DNA from: Saprolegnia diclina VS20
Lineage: Eukaryota > Oomycota > Saprolegniomycetes > Saprolegniales > Saprolegniaceae
Direction: 5' to 3'
Assembly (NCBI RefSeq): GCF_000281045.1
Contig: NW_008246138.1
Span: 98,734-134,878, forward strand
Length of the DNA stretch: 36,145 bases
The translations under genes and the position numbers were made by a program. The notes beneath the pieces are model-generated. The model had not been told where the DNA came from, did no database searches, and saw only the letters and a program-made list of their open reading frames with translations. Shown piece by piece: positions 1 through 10,800 of this stretch. Numbering within the stretch: position 1 is the stretch's first letter; each line of letters opens with the position of its first letter.

Positions 1-247
1 ATACGAGCCTCGTGGCACACTCTCGTGCAAGCACGAGTTCCAAATGTGAGATGCCAGAACTAACGTGCGACCGACCCACATGGCCCAACATGAGGCTTAT
101 TCTCCGCCTCGTCTTCTCGTGCTAGCCGCAGGGGCCAACTAGCTTCAGTAATCGCAGCCGTCACTGCTGTTCAAGACGATGGACCTTCGACTAACTCAGC
201 TCCAAGTCCGTCATGCTCACGAAGAAACGTAGAATTATGCAGTTGAT
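1..247. other. Left flank, 3' side of the phosphodiesterase-cyclase gene
   Basis: Short non-coding sequence after the stop of the 248-4208 gene. I see no open frame or structured element that I can support. Confidence 0.4.
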
Positions 248-3200
248 TTAGAGTTTGCGGTAGCCGGGCCAGTCGGGCGGCGCCACAAAGGCGTATTTGC
301 CCATGTACTCCATGAGCGCTTCGGCCGGGCCGTCGTGGGGCTTGAGGTGCGCGAGGAGGAAGTCCAATGTGTCATGCGCCTCCCGCCACGCGCCTGCGTT
401 TCATCAACCACCACGCTACATGAGGTCGCCTACCGCGGAGGTACTCGTTCACGCCCTTCTCAAACGTCGACGTAAAGCCGTTGAGAAGCCCCATTTGCAG
501 CAGGGGGACGTCGGCCACGCCGCGCACGTGGCGAACATTCTGGTTGACGTAGTCGCACGTGTAGAGCGCCATGGGCTTGGCGCAGCCGTCAAAGAGGACG
601 CAGTCAATGCAGCGGCAAAACTGCTGCAGTTGCGGCGACAATAGATTGTAGAACGAGTGCGACATGATGAGCGGAATGTGGTAGAGCTTGGTCGTCGACT
701 CGAGCGTCGACGCCATGTTGACGTCCGACGAGAGGTACGACGCATCGATCTTGTACTTGCTCCCGATCGCCCCTACATCGCAGTGAGATGCGCGTTGCTG
801 ATGACGCGCCGACCGTCAATGGCCCAGCCAACGTGGAGACCATAGCCCATCTTGACCTAAGAGCCGTGAAACTCAACGTGAAAAACAAGCGTATGCACCT
901 GAAAAGGCGACTCGAACCGCGTTTGGAGCAGTTTGTTGGTCGTGTACGCTTTGAGTTTGGGCGAAATGTCAATGTCCACCATCGTTTTGAGAAACGCCAT
1001 GAGCGCATTGTCGGCCGCCGTCGCGACGTAGACCTTGGACTGCGCCATCTTCTTGGACCCTTCTTCGTCAAAGAAGAGAAAGTCGAGTTCGGCGCCCGAG
1101 GTCGTCGTGAGGTGCGCCGGTGGCCGCGCTTGGTTGATGACGGCGACGTCCGGCGAGTCTTCGGGAATTTTCCACACGAGGAGGAACGCGTCGCCGACGT
1201 TCTTGTTGGCGTGGCCGTCAAACGTGTAGGCGGCGTGATGGACAATGTGTCCGATCGTGTTGGTGAACATCATGACTTGCTCCTGGAGACACTCGGTGAT
1301 GTCGGTGAAGCGCCGAATGTCGCAAAAACCAAAGACCGCGTGGACCTTCTTGCCGGCAATGATCGGGTTGAACTCGGCGCCCATCATGTTTTTCGAGATG
1401 ATGGCCGAGCCCGCCGAGCCGTACCCGATCTGCAGCAGCCGCGCGACCTTTGTCAGCGTATTCTGGAGCAGCTTCATCTCGTACATGGGCTTTTCCTCGT
1501 CGACGGCCGAGACCGACTTGGTCGGGTTGAGCGCCAACTGCTGCGTCAAGCTCACCTAGAACCGAGTTAGCTTTCCGTGTTGATAACTTGATACAAAGAA
1601 CCATGCGCTCGACCGGCAAGATGACGCGCTTGTACACGTCGAGCGTGAGGAGCATACCGCCACTCGCAAAGCACGAGATGATGAAGAGAGTGCGAACAAT
1701 CTCCCAGATCGCCTACGTCCATAGTCGACACGAGGACGAGAAGGCGGACGCACCTCCGACTTGGCAGCGGGCCCGCCGTCAAAGACCGCAATGCTCTGGC
1801 ACGGAATCTCCGGACTTGGCCACGTGCAGTTGGACGGAACCGCGACAACGTTGAGGTACTCGACGCGGTAGCTGGTGAGAACGGTTGACGCGTAGATCGC
1901 CGACCCGTTGAAGGTGACGGCGTCGATGGGCCACGGCACGTGGGCGTACGTTTGCATGGCCGTGTGGACAGCTGACGCATTGGCGCGCGCAATGTACAAG
2001 TAGACTGGCTCCGTCGCGTTGATGTACGCAGCGAGCTCCCGGTTAAAGAGTGTATTGAGCGGCCCGTCGGCCCACATGTGGAGCTTGGTGAGGCCATACG
2101 TTATCGGCGAGACATCTCGGGGCGTGTAGCACTAGGTTCATATGGAGTTGACGTGCTTTAGAAGCAATAAGACCTCGGTCAGAATGATGAGCACGGCGAG
2201 GAGGAGGAAAATGACGTGGCGGATCGTCGAGTCGGCGACCTTTTCACCGAGCCGGCTCGCGTAAAAGGTGAGCTGGCTGATCTTGTTGTTGCTCGTCATG
2301 TCTTCTTCGTACGCCTCCTCCATCGCCAATAACATCTTGTGAAACTTGGCGGCCGATAACGCAAAAGTCCGCATCGGCGCCGTGTTGGTGCTCGATGCGA
2401 CGCGCGCACAAAAGTTGTGGCGCGCGTCGTCCGGCGGCGGGTACCCCCGGTACGCCCCCCGCAGCAATAGCTCAATGTGTTCCATCGTATAGACCATTGG
2501 GCGTCCGTCGGGCAATGCAAAGATGCGCTTGAGGTCCTCGGGCGAAAACGTCGCGCGCGGACCATCACTTGGCAGCGGCGGGGACACGGACGCCGTCGAC
2601 GCACGATTCTGCTTGACGAGCGAGAGGCGGCGCGGGCGGTACGAGCGCTTGACCATGATTTGCTTGAACATCTTGAAGAGCGTGGCCATGCGCACCATCC
2701 GCAGCATACGCGCGAGGCGGAAGCCGGCCACCTTGGCGATCTTGGCTCCGCCCGAGAGCGAGAGGTGGCTCACTTGGCTGTGAAAGTTTATGAACGGCAC
2801 TTCGGTGAGCAGCGTCACGGACGAGGCGAGGTCGAGCCAAAAGTAAAAGCTCCAGCGGTACGACGGAAGCACAATCGAGGTCAATACCACGTCCAAAAGC
2901 ATCACGACGAGCACGAGGACGGTGCAGACGCCGTACGCCAAGTCGCCGCGCACGCTCGTGCTGGCGATGCGCATATTGTCCGAGAAGGTCGCGTAGAGCG
3001 ACGCGAGGAAGAGACTGACGACGACCGCGTTGTGCTCGCTAAAGCGCGTCAGCCGCTCCATGATGCGCTCGCGTCGACTCAAATGCTTGTGCTCGAGCGG
3101 CCGTGAGAGCGCGCGGATGAGCTCGATCTGCGGTGCCGTGAGCGCGCGCCGGCTCTCGGCCTCCCACTGCCGCCGATTCGCCTCGGCAATGTCTTGGAGA

Positions 3201-4208
3201 AAGCTTGCGGCCGGCAGGAACTCGGCGAGAAGCGAGAGCGTCGGCTGCAGCATGAGGCGCACAAAGTTGGCTTGGATCTCGGACGTATTGATCTGGTCGG
3301 CGTTCCGGAAGGTCGAAACGACGAGGCCTTCGCGCTTCTCGAGCGCGCCCTGTTCAAAGAACTCGCTCATTATTAGGTCGGTCCAGTGCTCGGCCAGCGT
3401 CCACTCCTTGGCCGGGTTGCAAATGTCGGCCGTGTGCAGAAGGAACCCGCAGTAGACGTACGCGTCTTCTTCCAGTAGCGTCGACGACCCGCGGGGGAGC
3501 GCGCGCATCTTGCGCAAGAGTTCGCTATGGATGCTTACGTCCGTGTACATGATGCAGCGTGCGATTGTCTTGGCGATGCGCAGCGATTCCTATTTGTATA
3601 TGGTAGCCTCCCACGCCACGATATGGGTAGGACAGTACCTGTGTCTCGAGCGTGGCGAGGAAGCCGTGTTGCTTGACGAGCGCCATCGTGCGCGCCGTGT
3701 GCATGCTCTCAAGCACCGGGTTGCGGTACGTCAGCGTCAGCGGGTGGCCAGAGTTGACAAGGAACTGGTTGGTGAGGCCGACGTGGCCAATGTCGTGGCA
3801 GAGCGACGCGATGAGAAGCGCCGACGCAGTTCGCGGTGAGAGGTAGGCGTGGCCGTGGAAGCCGCGCAAGAAGACAGCGACAGTCTGCATGACGTCGACC
3901 GCGTGGAGAAAGGTGTGGTAGCGGCGGCTCACGACCGGCTGCGTCGTGCGCTCGACGTAGCCTTGCTGCACGTCGGCATAGAAGGCGCCGATGGCCTCGA
4001 GCGAGAGGCCAAAGACCTCATGGAGCTCAAAGAACACCGAGAGCCGCTGGACGAACGCAAGCTGCGACGGTGGCGTCGAGAGCTCAAAGACGTTGAAGTT
4101 CCAGTTGGTGAAGTCGTCGCCGACGAGGCCGTCGGTCGCGAGCAGTTGCTTCTCGACCGCCTTGGACGTCGACCGCCGGTGCTTGGGCACCCGCGGTGAC
4201 AGCAGCAT
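248..4208 (-). CDS. Phosphodiesterase - voltage-sensor - extracellular loop - adenylyl cyclase fusion protein
   Basis: Eight exons (4208-3639, 3589-2174, 2131-1754, 1712-1602, 1555-899, 856-814, 772-434, 393-248) give 1219 residues. Residues ~30-345 are a class I cyclic-nucleotide phosphodiesterase: YHTFLH (H98, H102), HDIGH (H138, D139, H142), HTAD (H242, D245) and the purine-binding Gln (Q296) are all present. Residues ~377-503 form four helices, the last carrying K473, K476, R481, R484, R487, R490 at about three-residue spacing, as in a voltage sensor; no pore helices follow. A ~150-residue linker, a helix (~645-662), a ~125-residue loop with N-glycosylation sites and another helix (~790-815) lead to a class III cyclase (~880-1219) with metal Asp904 and Asp947. 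Lys943 and Asp1068 suggest ATP rather than GTP as substrate. The usual transition-state Arg is Thr1081. Family assignments are firm; voltage sensing and activity are inference. Confidence 0.88.
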
Positions 4209-4265
4209 CGCGTCCGTCGAGCAAGTTGCTGTTTCAAGCAGCAGTTGCGCACGTCGGTTTCGCGG

Positions 4266-4282
4266 TTAAAATCGGCATGTGC
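4266..4282. repeat. 17-nt element TAAAATCGGCATGTGCC, copy 1
   Basis: Differs at one position from 5563-5579 (TAAAATTGGCATGTGCC). Both copies lie 58-85 nt upstream of a minus-strand start codon. Possible shared promoter element; function is inferred only from position. Confidence 0.5.
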
Positions 4283-4350
4283 CTCTAATGCCGAATGCTA
4301 CACTAGCAAAGTTCCGTGCAGTCGAATATGCAAAAGGCAAATATATTCAT

Positions 4351-5478
4351 CTACTTTTTGCCAAAAAAATCCATCAAGTTGCTTTGCTTGGCTGTGCCAG
4401 ACGTCTTGAGCACGCGCTTCTTCTTGGGTGGCGGCGCCGGCAGCTTGGCCGAGACGCGCGGCTTGGGGGCGACAGGCGGCGCGGGCTCCTCGTCGCCGCT
4501 CGCGACGTCTTCGTACACGCTCTCGTTGACCATGTAGCCGTGCTCGTCGATGCGCGCCTTGGTGACGAGGCGTTGGCGCTTGGCAGGTGGCGCTGTTGGT
4601 GGCTCGGGTGATCGCTTCGGGGTCGCTTCTGGTGGCGGGGATGCTCGCTGCACGGGCGCAGCAGCTTTGGGCGCAGCAGCTTTGGGTGTAGGAGCTTTAG
4701 GTGTAGGAGCCTTTGGCGTAGGCGCCTTTGGCGTGGCAGCCTTGGGTATAGGAACCTTGGGAGCCGTCGTTGTTTTGGGTAGCGGATCGTCGTCGTCATC
4801 GTCATCATCGCTGTCGCACACTTTCAGACGCTTGTTGGTGGACTTGACAAACTTGGGCATCTCATCGTCGCTGTTGTCGCTCTCGTCATCGCTATCGATG
4901 ACGTGCGTCGCCTTCTTCTTCACCGGCGCAGGCTTGGACTTGCCAAAGAAGCCGCCCTTTGATGCCGCCGCCGGTTTGGCCGCGGGCTTGGACGATTTGG
5001 CAAACGTCGGGGTCGTCGAGATCGTTGGCTTCTTAAAGTCCTGAAACACACTCGCCGACTCGGCGCCTTTCTTGGCCTTGCCTTGGCGCTCTGTCGCGGC
5101 CGCGCACTGGACATCCGATGAGGTTGCGCTGCTAAACGACGCGGACGGGACACCGTCCGCGATCGTCGGGAACCACAGCGCGGTCTTGATCCCATCATCA
5201 ACGAGGCTTGGGCTCTCAGCCTTGGTTGCGGCGTGGATTGCGTACAGGCATTCGTTGGCGGCCACGCGCGAGAGCGAGATGGTCTTGCCGACGATCGCAT
5301 TGGTCGTTGGGTCTGTCGTGGTCTCGACGGCCACGTAGAGGGCGGCGACGGGCTCGGCGGCGAGTGCGTCTTCGAGGTATCCTCGGCTCTCGCTGAGGCT
5401 CACGCCTGCGGCGCGGCTGAGGCCCACGATGCTTGGGACCTCGTTGCGGTCGAGCATCGCTGCCAGCACGTCCGCCAT
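4351..5478 (-). CDS. POLD3: DNA polymerase delta subunit 3 (POLD3/p66 family)
   Basis: Single exon, 375 residues. The N-terminus (MADVLAAMLDRNEVPS) fits the winged-helix region by which POLD3/Cdc27 binds the polymerase delta B-subunit. The middle is low-complexity, with Pro-Lys-Ala repeats and Asp/Ser-rich acidic blocks. The last residues hold a canonical PCNA-interacting box, QSNLMDFF (Q-x-x-L-x-x-F-F), a few residues before the stop. This layout (N-terminal fold, charged disordered middle, terminal PIP box) is the hallmark of the family, although length and sequence drift strongly between eukaryotes. It is an accessory subunit of the nuclear replicative polymerase. It shares its strand with the phosphodiesterase-cyclase gene, which begins 142 nt downstream of this stop. 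Another disordered PIP-box protein cannot be fully excluded. Confidence 0.78.
   Translation of the reverse strand: MADVLAAMLDRNEVPSIVGLSRAAGVSLSESRGYLEDALAAEPVAALYVAVETTTDPTTNAIVGKTISLSRVAANECLYAIHAATKAESPSLVDDGIKTALWFPTIADGVPSASFSSATSSDVQCAAATERQGKAKKGAESASVFQDFKKPTISTTPTFAKSSKPAAKPAAASKGGFFGKSKPAPVKKKATHVIDSDDESDNSDDEMPKFVKSTNKRLKVCDSDDDDDDDDPLPKTTTAPKVPIPKAATPKAPTPKAPTPKAPTPKAAAPKAAAPVQRASPPPEATPKRSPEPPTAPPAKRQRLVTKARIDEHGYMVNESVYEDVASGDEEPAPPVAPKPRVSAKLPAPPPKKKRVLKTSGTAKQSNLMDFFGKK
4652..4762 (-). repeat. 15-nt tandem repeat coding Pro-Lys-Ala-x-x units in POLD3
   Basis: About seven imperfect 15-nt units encode PKAPT, PKAAT and PKAAA type pentapeptides on the minus strand. Unit sequences vary mostly at third positions and between Pro/Ala and Thr/Ala codons. 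The array keeps the reading frame, so unit gain or loss would only lengthen or shorten the disordered middle of the protein. Confidence 0.8.
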
Positions 5479-6329
5479 CTTGCAACGTGTGGTTTTGACC
5501 TCGCGCGAGTTTCGTCCTCAGCGACGCCCATTGGCTGAAAAGCGTGGGAAATGTCAGTGGTCTAAAATTGGCATGTGCCACACGCAATATGCCGATTCCG
5601 CCAACGATGTCGTTTTGATTGGCCAAAATGATTTTGTTTTGTGCTCCCCAAAACATGCCACGAGCTTGCATCCTGAGCTTTCTTTCGCTGCTTTTCATTA
5701 GCTTCACGCTCACTGCCTGTCTCTTTTAAGCTTGTTAGGTGCAACGAGTGTGCAGCGCTCGTCGTCAGTCGCCTCACGGTTGACGTTGCGAGGCGTCTGA
5801 GGTGCAGCGACAGCGTTATCGAGCAGAGCGCGATCGAATTGTGGGCACTAATTTCTTATTGCTTATTGCGATGTCTAACTGCATGGCGCCAACCGGTAGC
5901 GGTCTCGGAAAGCTCGACGCGTTGGAGCTTAACGTGGGTCAGGACAGACCTCTGCGCTGGGATCTCGAAGTACGAGTACTTACTCCTCTATGCACTTTTG
6001 ATAGCGAGTTCTTCAAGCATGACTAGAGCATTAGCAAAAGAAGGCACCATATCTGATTTGCGCTTGGCAAATCACTGCCGGTACTGTTGCTGTAGCTGTG
6101 AGAGGAGAGGCTGCTACCAGAAGCGTTATCCGTATGTTTGCTGTTTTACCGGAAAGATACCTAAGCCCACCTGCGTGCTTGGACGTCGCCCATTGGTGCC
6201 TCCTGCAAGCATCCGAGCTATGATTGGTGCAACTCGATAAGAAATCACATATTCAGCCAATCCGCGCCCTACTTGAAGTACGACCAGAACCTGGGGTTGG
6301 TATGGTTGCGAGAGGCTCACCATTGGAGC
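5479..6329. other. Intergenic region upstream of POLD3 and the 6330 gene
   Basis: No convincing coding sequence; the open frames here are short and lack family features. It holds an ATTGG box at 5530-5534, a 17-nt element shared with the region upstream of the phosphodiesterase-cyclase gene (5563-5579), and TGATTGGCC at 5616-5624. It should carry the divergent promoters of POLD3 (-) and the membrane protein (+). Confidence 0.5.
5563..5579. repeat. 17-nt element TAAAATTGGCATGTGCC, copy 2
   Basis: Partner of 4266-4282, placed 85 nt upstream of the POLD3 start. Confidence 0.5.
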
Positions 6330-7142
6330 ATGATCAAAGCTGCGTCCACCAAGGCCACGGAGGCCACGCCGATGCACTGCGCGCCGACTCGCTATGGCGC
6401 CACGCTCCTGCCGATGCAAAAGAGTGGTCGGCGGCTCCGCAGCTTTGTGTGGTACTGTGTCACGAGCCCGCTCCAGCCATTTACGTGGCAGCTCGTCGTC
6501 TTCCATGCGCTCCACGTGCTCCTCGCAATCCTCTCGTGCCCGCTCGTGCTTGTCGGCACCGTCGCCAGCATTGCCCTGGTACCGCTCTGCTGCTTGGGCC
6601 TTGTCGTTGCCAAGCTCCTCATGCGCCTGGTGTCGTATCTGACGCAACTCGATGTCTACCTCCACAACTGCGCCACGCGACGAGGCAGCGACTGCCTTTT
6701 GCTTGAGGAAGACCGCGATCCGTACTGTCGTGACCGCACCCGCTTGGCAACGGTCTCGCAAGCGTCGATATGCCTCGTCGGCTACTACCTGCTTCTCAAA
6801 CCTCCACTTGCACTAGTCTGCAGTCTCGGCGCGCTGGGTGTTTTTGGCCTTTCTGTGGCAACGATCGCCGCGCCATTTGTCCAGAGCCTCCAATTTGAAG
6901 GGGTCCTTCTCGTGGGCCCACCCGACGCAGGTACTCGACTCTCGATGGTAATGCTGGGTCTGCTACGGCTCTACGTCGCCGTCTTCCTTCTTCACGTCTC
7001 GGCCAGCTGCATCAATGCGACCACGAAGCTCGTCACGAGCCAGTACATCGATGCGACCTCTCTGGGCTTGGCCAAAGCTGACCTAGCGTCGCGAGGCCTG
7101 ATCCAAGGCCAGCAGACGATGTTCTACAGCACAGTACTTTGA
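6330..7142 (+). CDS. Multipass membrane protein, unknown function
   Basis: Single exon, 270 residues from the first in-frame ATG (6330). The frame stays open upstream to 6273 but without another ATG. After ~45 polar residues come long hydrophobic stretches: two adjacent helices around residues 60-110, then a polar loop with several Cys and acidic residues (about 125-150), then three or more helices to about 235. The hydrophobic pattern of paired helices, polar loop and paired helices vaguely recalls bacterial 'sensor' membrane domains, but I see no diagnostic motif and assign no function. It stands alone on the plus strand with ~690 nt of non-coding DNA after it. Confidence 0.6.
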   Translation: MIKAASTKATEATPMHCAPTRYGATLLPMQKSGRRLRSFVWYCVTSPLQPFTWQLVVFHALHVLLAILSCPLVLVGTVASIALVPLCCLGLVVAKLLMRLVSYLTQLDVYLHNCATRRGSDCLLLEEDRDPYCRDRTRLATVSQASICLVGYYLLLKPPLALVCSLGALGVFGLSVATIAAPFVQSLQFEGVLLVGPPDAGTRLSMVMLGLLRLYVAVFLLHVSASCINATTKLVTSQYIDATSLGLAKADLASRGLIQGQQTMFYSTVL

Positions 7143-7829
7143 TAAGCGTTGCATTTGGTTGTTGAAGTGGGTCGTTTCAACGTTGGTTTTGCTACGTGTA
7201 CCGCGACAAGGCGTCCAGATCGACGTACACAGTCTGTGATTGCGCGCCAAATATGCTGAATGTGTGCTTTTGTTGAAGTTTTACCACAGAGTTTACGCGG
7301 TGGGCGCGACATCGGAGCGCGTGTCGGAGCGATGTTCTTGTGGCAAGAGAACTCGGGAGTGGTGATCCATGTGACGAAGCATTTCATATTCGTTTCGCAT
7401 GTCGCAGATGCTGCGCTCTCTCGGGTCAAAACTGGCATGAACTGCTCACTGGATGGCCTGCATTTCAGACGCCAAGCTGCTCCATGGGTTGAGCGTCGGA
7501 AGCTACCAGCGTCGCCACGCAGGGTTCTTTTTGAAACTAACCGCATTTCCCCATCGCTCAAAGCGCGAACTGCACGGTAGGCGCATCAAATCACATTGTG
7601 TTCGGACGTTCATTTTATACTGCAATGTACAGTAGCAGTATAGTGTAGGCAGCTGAATCCTATCCACTGAACCCTGTGCGTTGAAGGAGGGTTGATGCGC
7701 TGGGCTTGTCGCACGATACGCTACCTGAGATGCTATCGTGATCGCACAACTGCTTTTCACCAGCATCCAAGTCGGAACAATTCTGTCAGCAACAGAATCT
7801 AATTCCGTCGTTATCTTCAAGCGACAACC
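7143..7829. other. Intergenic region before the FUSC-like gene
   Basis: I see no supported gene here. Frames on both strands are short and rich in Arg/Cys/Thr with no family resemblance. The region nearest 7830 should contain the FUSC-like gene promoter. Confidence 0.45.
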
Positions 7830-10800
7830 ATGCTGCAGCGCGCCGGCAGCAAGGTGCTCGCGCCGCTCACCGGCCGCCTCCGCATCAACGTCGGCAAGCG
7901 CCGGCCCGTCGGTACCGATGCCAAGTCTCGCCGTACGCCTTTGCGATCCTACCATCGTGATGCCTCACGCCTGCTCTACTAGAGATCTTCAAGGCAACGC
8001 TCGGACTCGCCATGCGGTCCGGCCTCGGAGTGCTACTCGCCTCGGCCTTTATGACGCAGTCGTCGGACCCACAAAAGCTCTGGGCGGCCTTCCCCGAATG
8101 GTACATCCTCGGCGGCGTCAGCTTTGTCGCTGTCTCGTGCGTCATCGCCACCGGCCGCAACGTGGGCGCGACGCTCTGCCAAGTCTTCCAGCAAAAGCTC
8201 GGGATCGCATTGGCCTTTGCGTTCAACGCACTTCTCTTCTACAACTTTCAGCCGCGCCTCTTCCACTCCCAAAGCGAAGGTACCAGCGTCTCAACTTACG
8301 TACTCATTCTGATGGGATTCTTAGTCGACGCGGCACTGGCTGACGGCACCCTCCTGCGCGTCACACAGTCCTTCAGCGGCGAGCCGTACATGGTCAACAA
8401 CCGCGACTTTTGCACGGTCTTGCCCTTTATGATGGGCTTCAACGCGCTCATTTTGACCTTGCCCTTTGTACGTTATATTGTCTATCAAGACAAAGACACT
8501 ACATATCCCATGTCTCGCGTTAGGCGTCGGGCACGCGCAAGTTTGCGATGGTCAACAACCTCTTCTTCGCGCTCACCGTCGTGAGCCCCAACGACTACAA
8601 GGACCCGACACGGCTCAAGGCCGCCAACAACACCATGTACCAGAGCGAGACGATCGTCTGGAACCTGTGCATCTACATGTGCCTCGGCCTCATTGGCGTC
8701 ACGCTCTCGTTCGTCGTCGCCTGGATCCCCTACCCGCTCTTGTACGACAACTCGTAGCATCTCATTTTCAACTGATTCATATTGGGTAGCGCGATCCGGA
8801 ATCTCCAAGCAGAGACTTTAGCTGCCAGCGAAACCATCGCCGAGCTCCTTCGGCTCATGGTGGACGCCTACTGCTTCAAGAAGAAGCACGTCGACCAGAT
8901 GCACTTTCTGCGCGTCAAGCTCCAGCGCAAATTTGAACTCGCAACCGCCAAGAAGGACGCGATGAGTTCGCTGCTCCAGGACGCGTGGTGGGAGCAGTGC
9001 ATCGGCCTTGCCTCGGTTCTCCACTTTAAGAAGACAGTCGTCAAGCCGTACATTACGCTCTACGCGTCGCTTCTCAACTCGCTCAAAGCGATGAGCCAAG
9101 CGATGCGCCTCGAGCGCTACGACCGACTTCACCGCAGCTTCATTCTGGAGCTCCAACCCGACATTTGCGCCGTCCAAGTACACGCGATGGCGCTTCTGCA
9201 AGAGATCTCGCACCACGTCCACGCCGGCCACACACGTACGACTCCTGTTCCAAATCGGACCAACTGAATCCTTGCTCTAGAATTCCACTTGGAGCATGCC
9301 GAAGCTCTGGAGCGCCACGTCGATCACTTGCTCGCGCGCTTCCATGCGACACAAACAGCGCTGTACACCAAAATGCACGCAACGCCGGGGGACGTCGAGG
9401 GCACGATGCCGCTGCACCTCTTTGTCTTTGCGCTCGAGTCGCTCGCTGGCGCGATGCTTGAGTTTCCAGAAATGCTGCGACTCAAAAACCACAATACGGT
9501 ATATTCCACATTCTGATTCTGGTGGGCTAACCACATTTTTGGCTCGATAGACGACGCGCATCCACCATTTTGTGCTGCGGTCTTTGCAGTCGTTTGTCGA
9601 TCCGGCGCAGTACACGCTGGGGAAGCTCCAGATTGCATGCAAGGTCTGGGTCGCACTGCTCCTCGCGAGCTTTGCCTCGGTCTACGTCTTTGGCTTTGCG
9701 TCCACGACCGCAACCACCATTGCGTACATCATGGGCAACCAAATCGGTGCGCTCTCGCTCGATACCTTGATACAATTCTCACGTAATGTAGGGGGCTCGT
9801 TTGGGATTTCGCTCCTCCGCGCGGTCGGTGTTGTCGCCGGCGTCATCGTGCCGTCCATTGCGCTCTTCTTCATCTGCGCCTACGGCGGCGAGCACCGCGC
9901 GCTGGTCGTCGCACTGCGCGATATTTTTCTGTTTCTCTGGACCACCATGTCCATGTACGTCAAGTGGAAAGGGGGGCTGGATGCGTACGCAGGTCTCGTC
10001 TCGGCCTTTATCGCCGCTGGCATTTTGCTGCCGGATGACATGTGCCCAGCCCCCGGGTCCTTGACGTCCTACGCCAACATTGCCCAGATGACGCTCGGTG
10101 TCCTCCTCATTGTGAGCGTCGAGCTCCTACTCTGGCCCAGCTCGGCGTTCATTCTCGTGCGCAAGAACGTGCAGAAGCATCTTGCGCTCGTCCAAGGCGC
10201 GTTCACGATCCTCTTCGAGCACAGCCTCAAGAGCGAAGGCGCGATGGACCCGGCGACGCTCGACGAGATGCGCGTGATTGTCCAGACGACGGTCCCGAGT
10301 CTTCTCGCCGAGCAAGAGGTCTTGCGCAAGGAGGCGATGTTTGAGCCGCGCTTGTGGCGTCTCGCCTTCTCCCAGCGCCGCTACGACAAGGTCATCGAGA
10401 CGTGCGAGCAGCTCCTCGTGCACACCATGATCCTCTACAAGGTCGTGCTTTGGTTCCAGCACCAGCGACCGCAGGACGTTGCCAAGAGGATGAGCACGTC
10501 GTCGTCGTCGGTCACGGAGGACTCTGTGGTTTTGACGAGCCCGCGCGAGGCGTGGACGTTCTCGACATCAGACGTCGGCGCGGCGATCCACGACACGTTC
10601 GACACGCTGCACGTGCTCTTTGGCAGCCAGTTTTGGTACGCCGATGTCGACCAGGCGGCGCTCTTTAGCCAGATGAAGGAGGCGTTCCGAGGGGCCGACT
10701 CGGATCGCAACGGTGTCCTCGACAGCAGCGACGTCAAGGGCCTTCTCCTGCGCATCTTTGAGCAGTCGGGTGCTGTGCCGCTCGACGCGCTCGACCAGTA

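Noticed and set aside
788-1570. 260-codon plus-strand frame opposite the cyclase
   Set aside because: Shadow of the cyclase exon; Arg/Val-rich, no family, and the minus strand holds unmistakable cyclase motifs.
2132-2152. A 21-nt intron directly after the last membrane helix of exon 2
   Set aside because: Too short. A donor 21 nt further upstream gives a normal 42-nt intron (2132-2173) in the same phase.
7124-7561. 145-codon minus-strand frame in an intergenic region
   Set aside because: Cys/Arg/Thr-rich, no domain, no good start context, and overlaps the end of the 6330-7142 gene.
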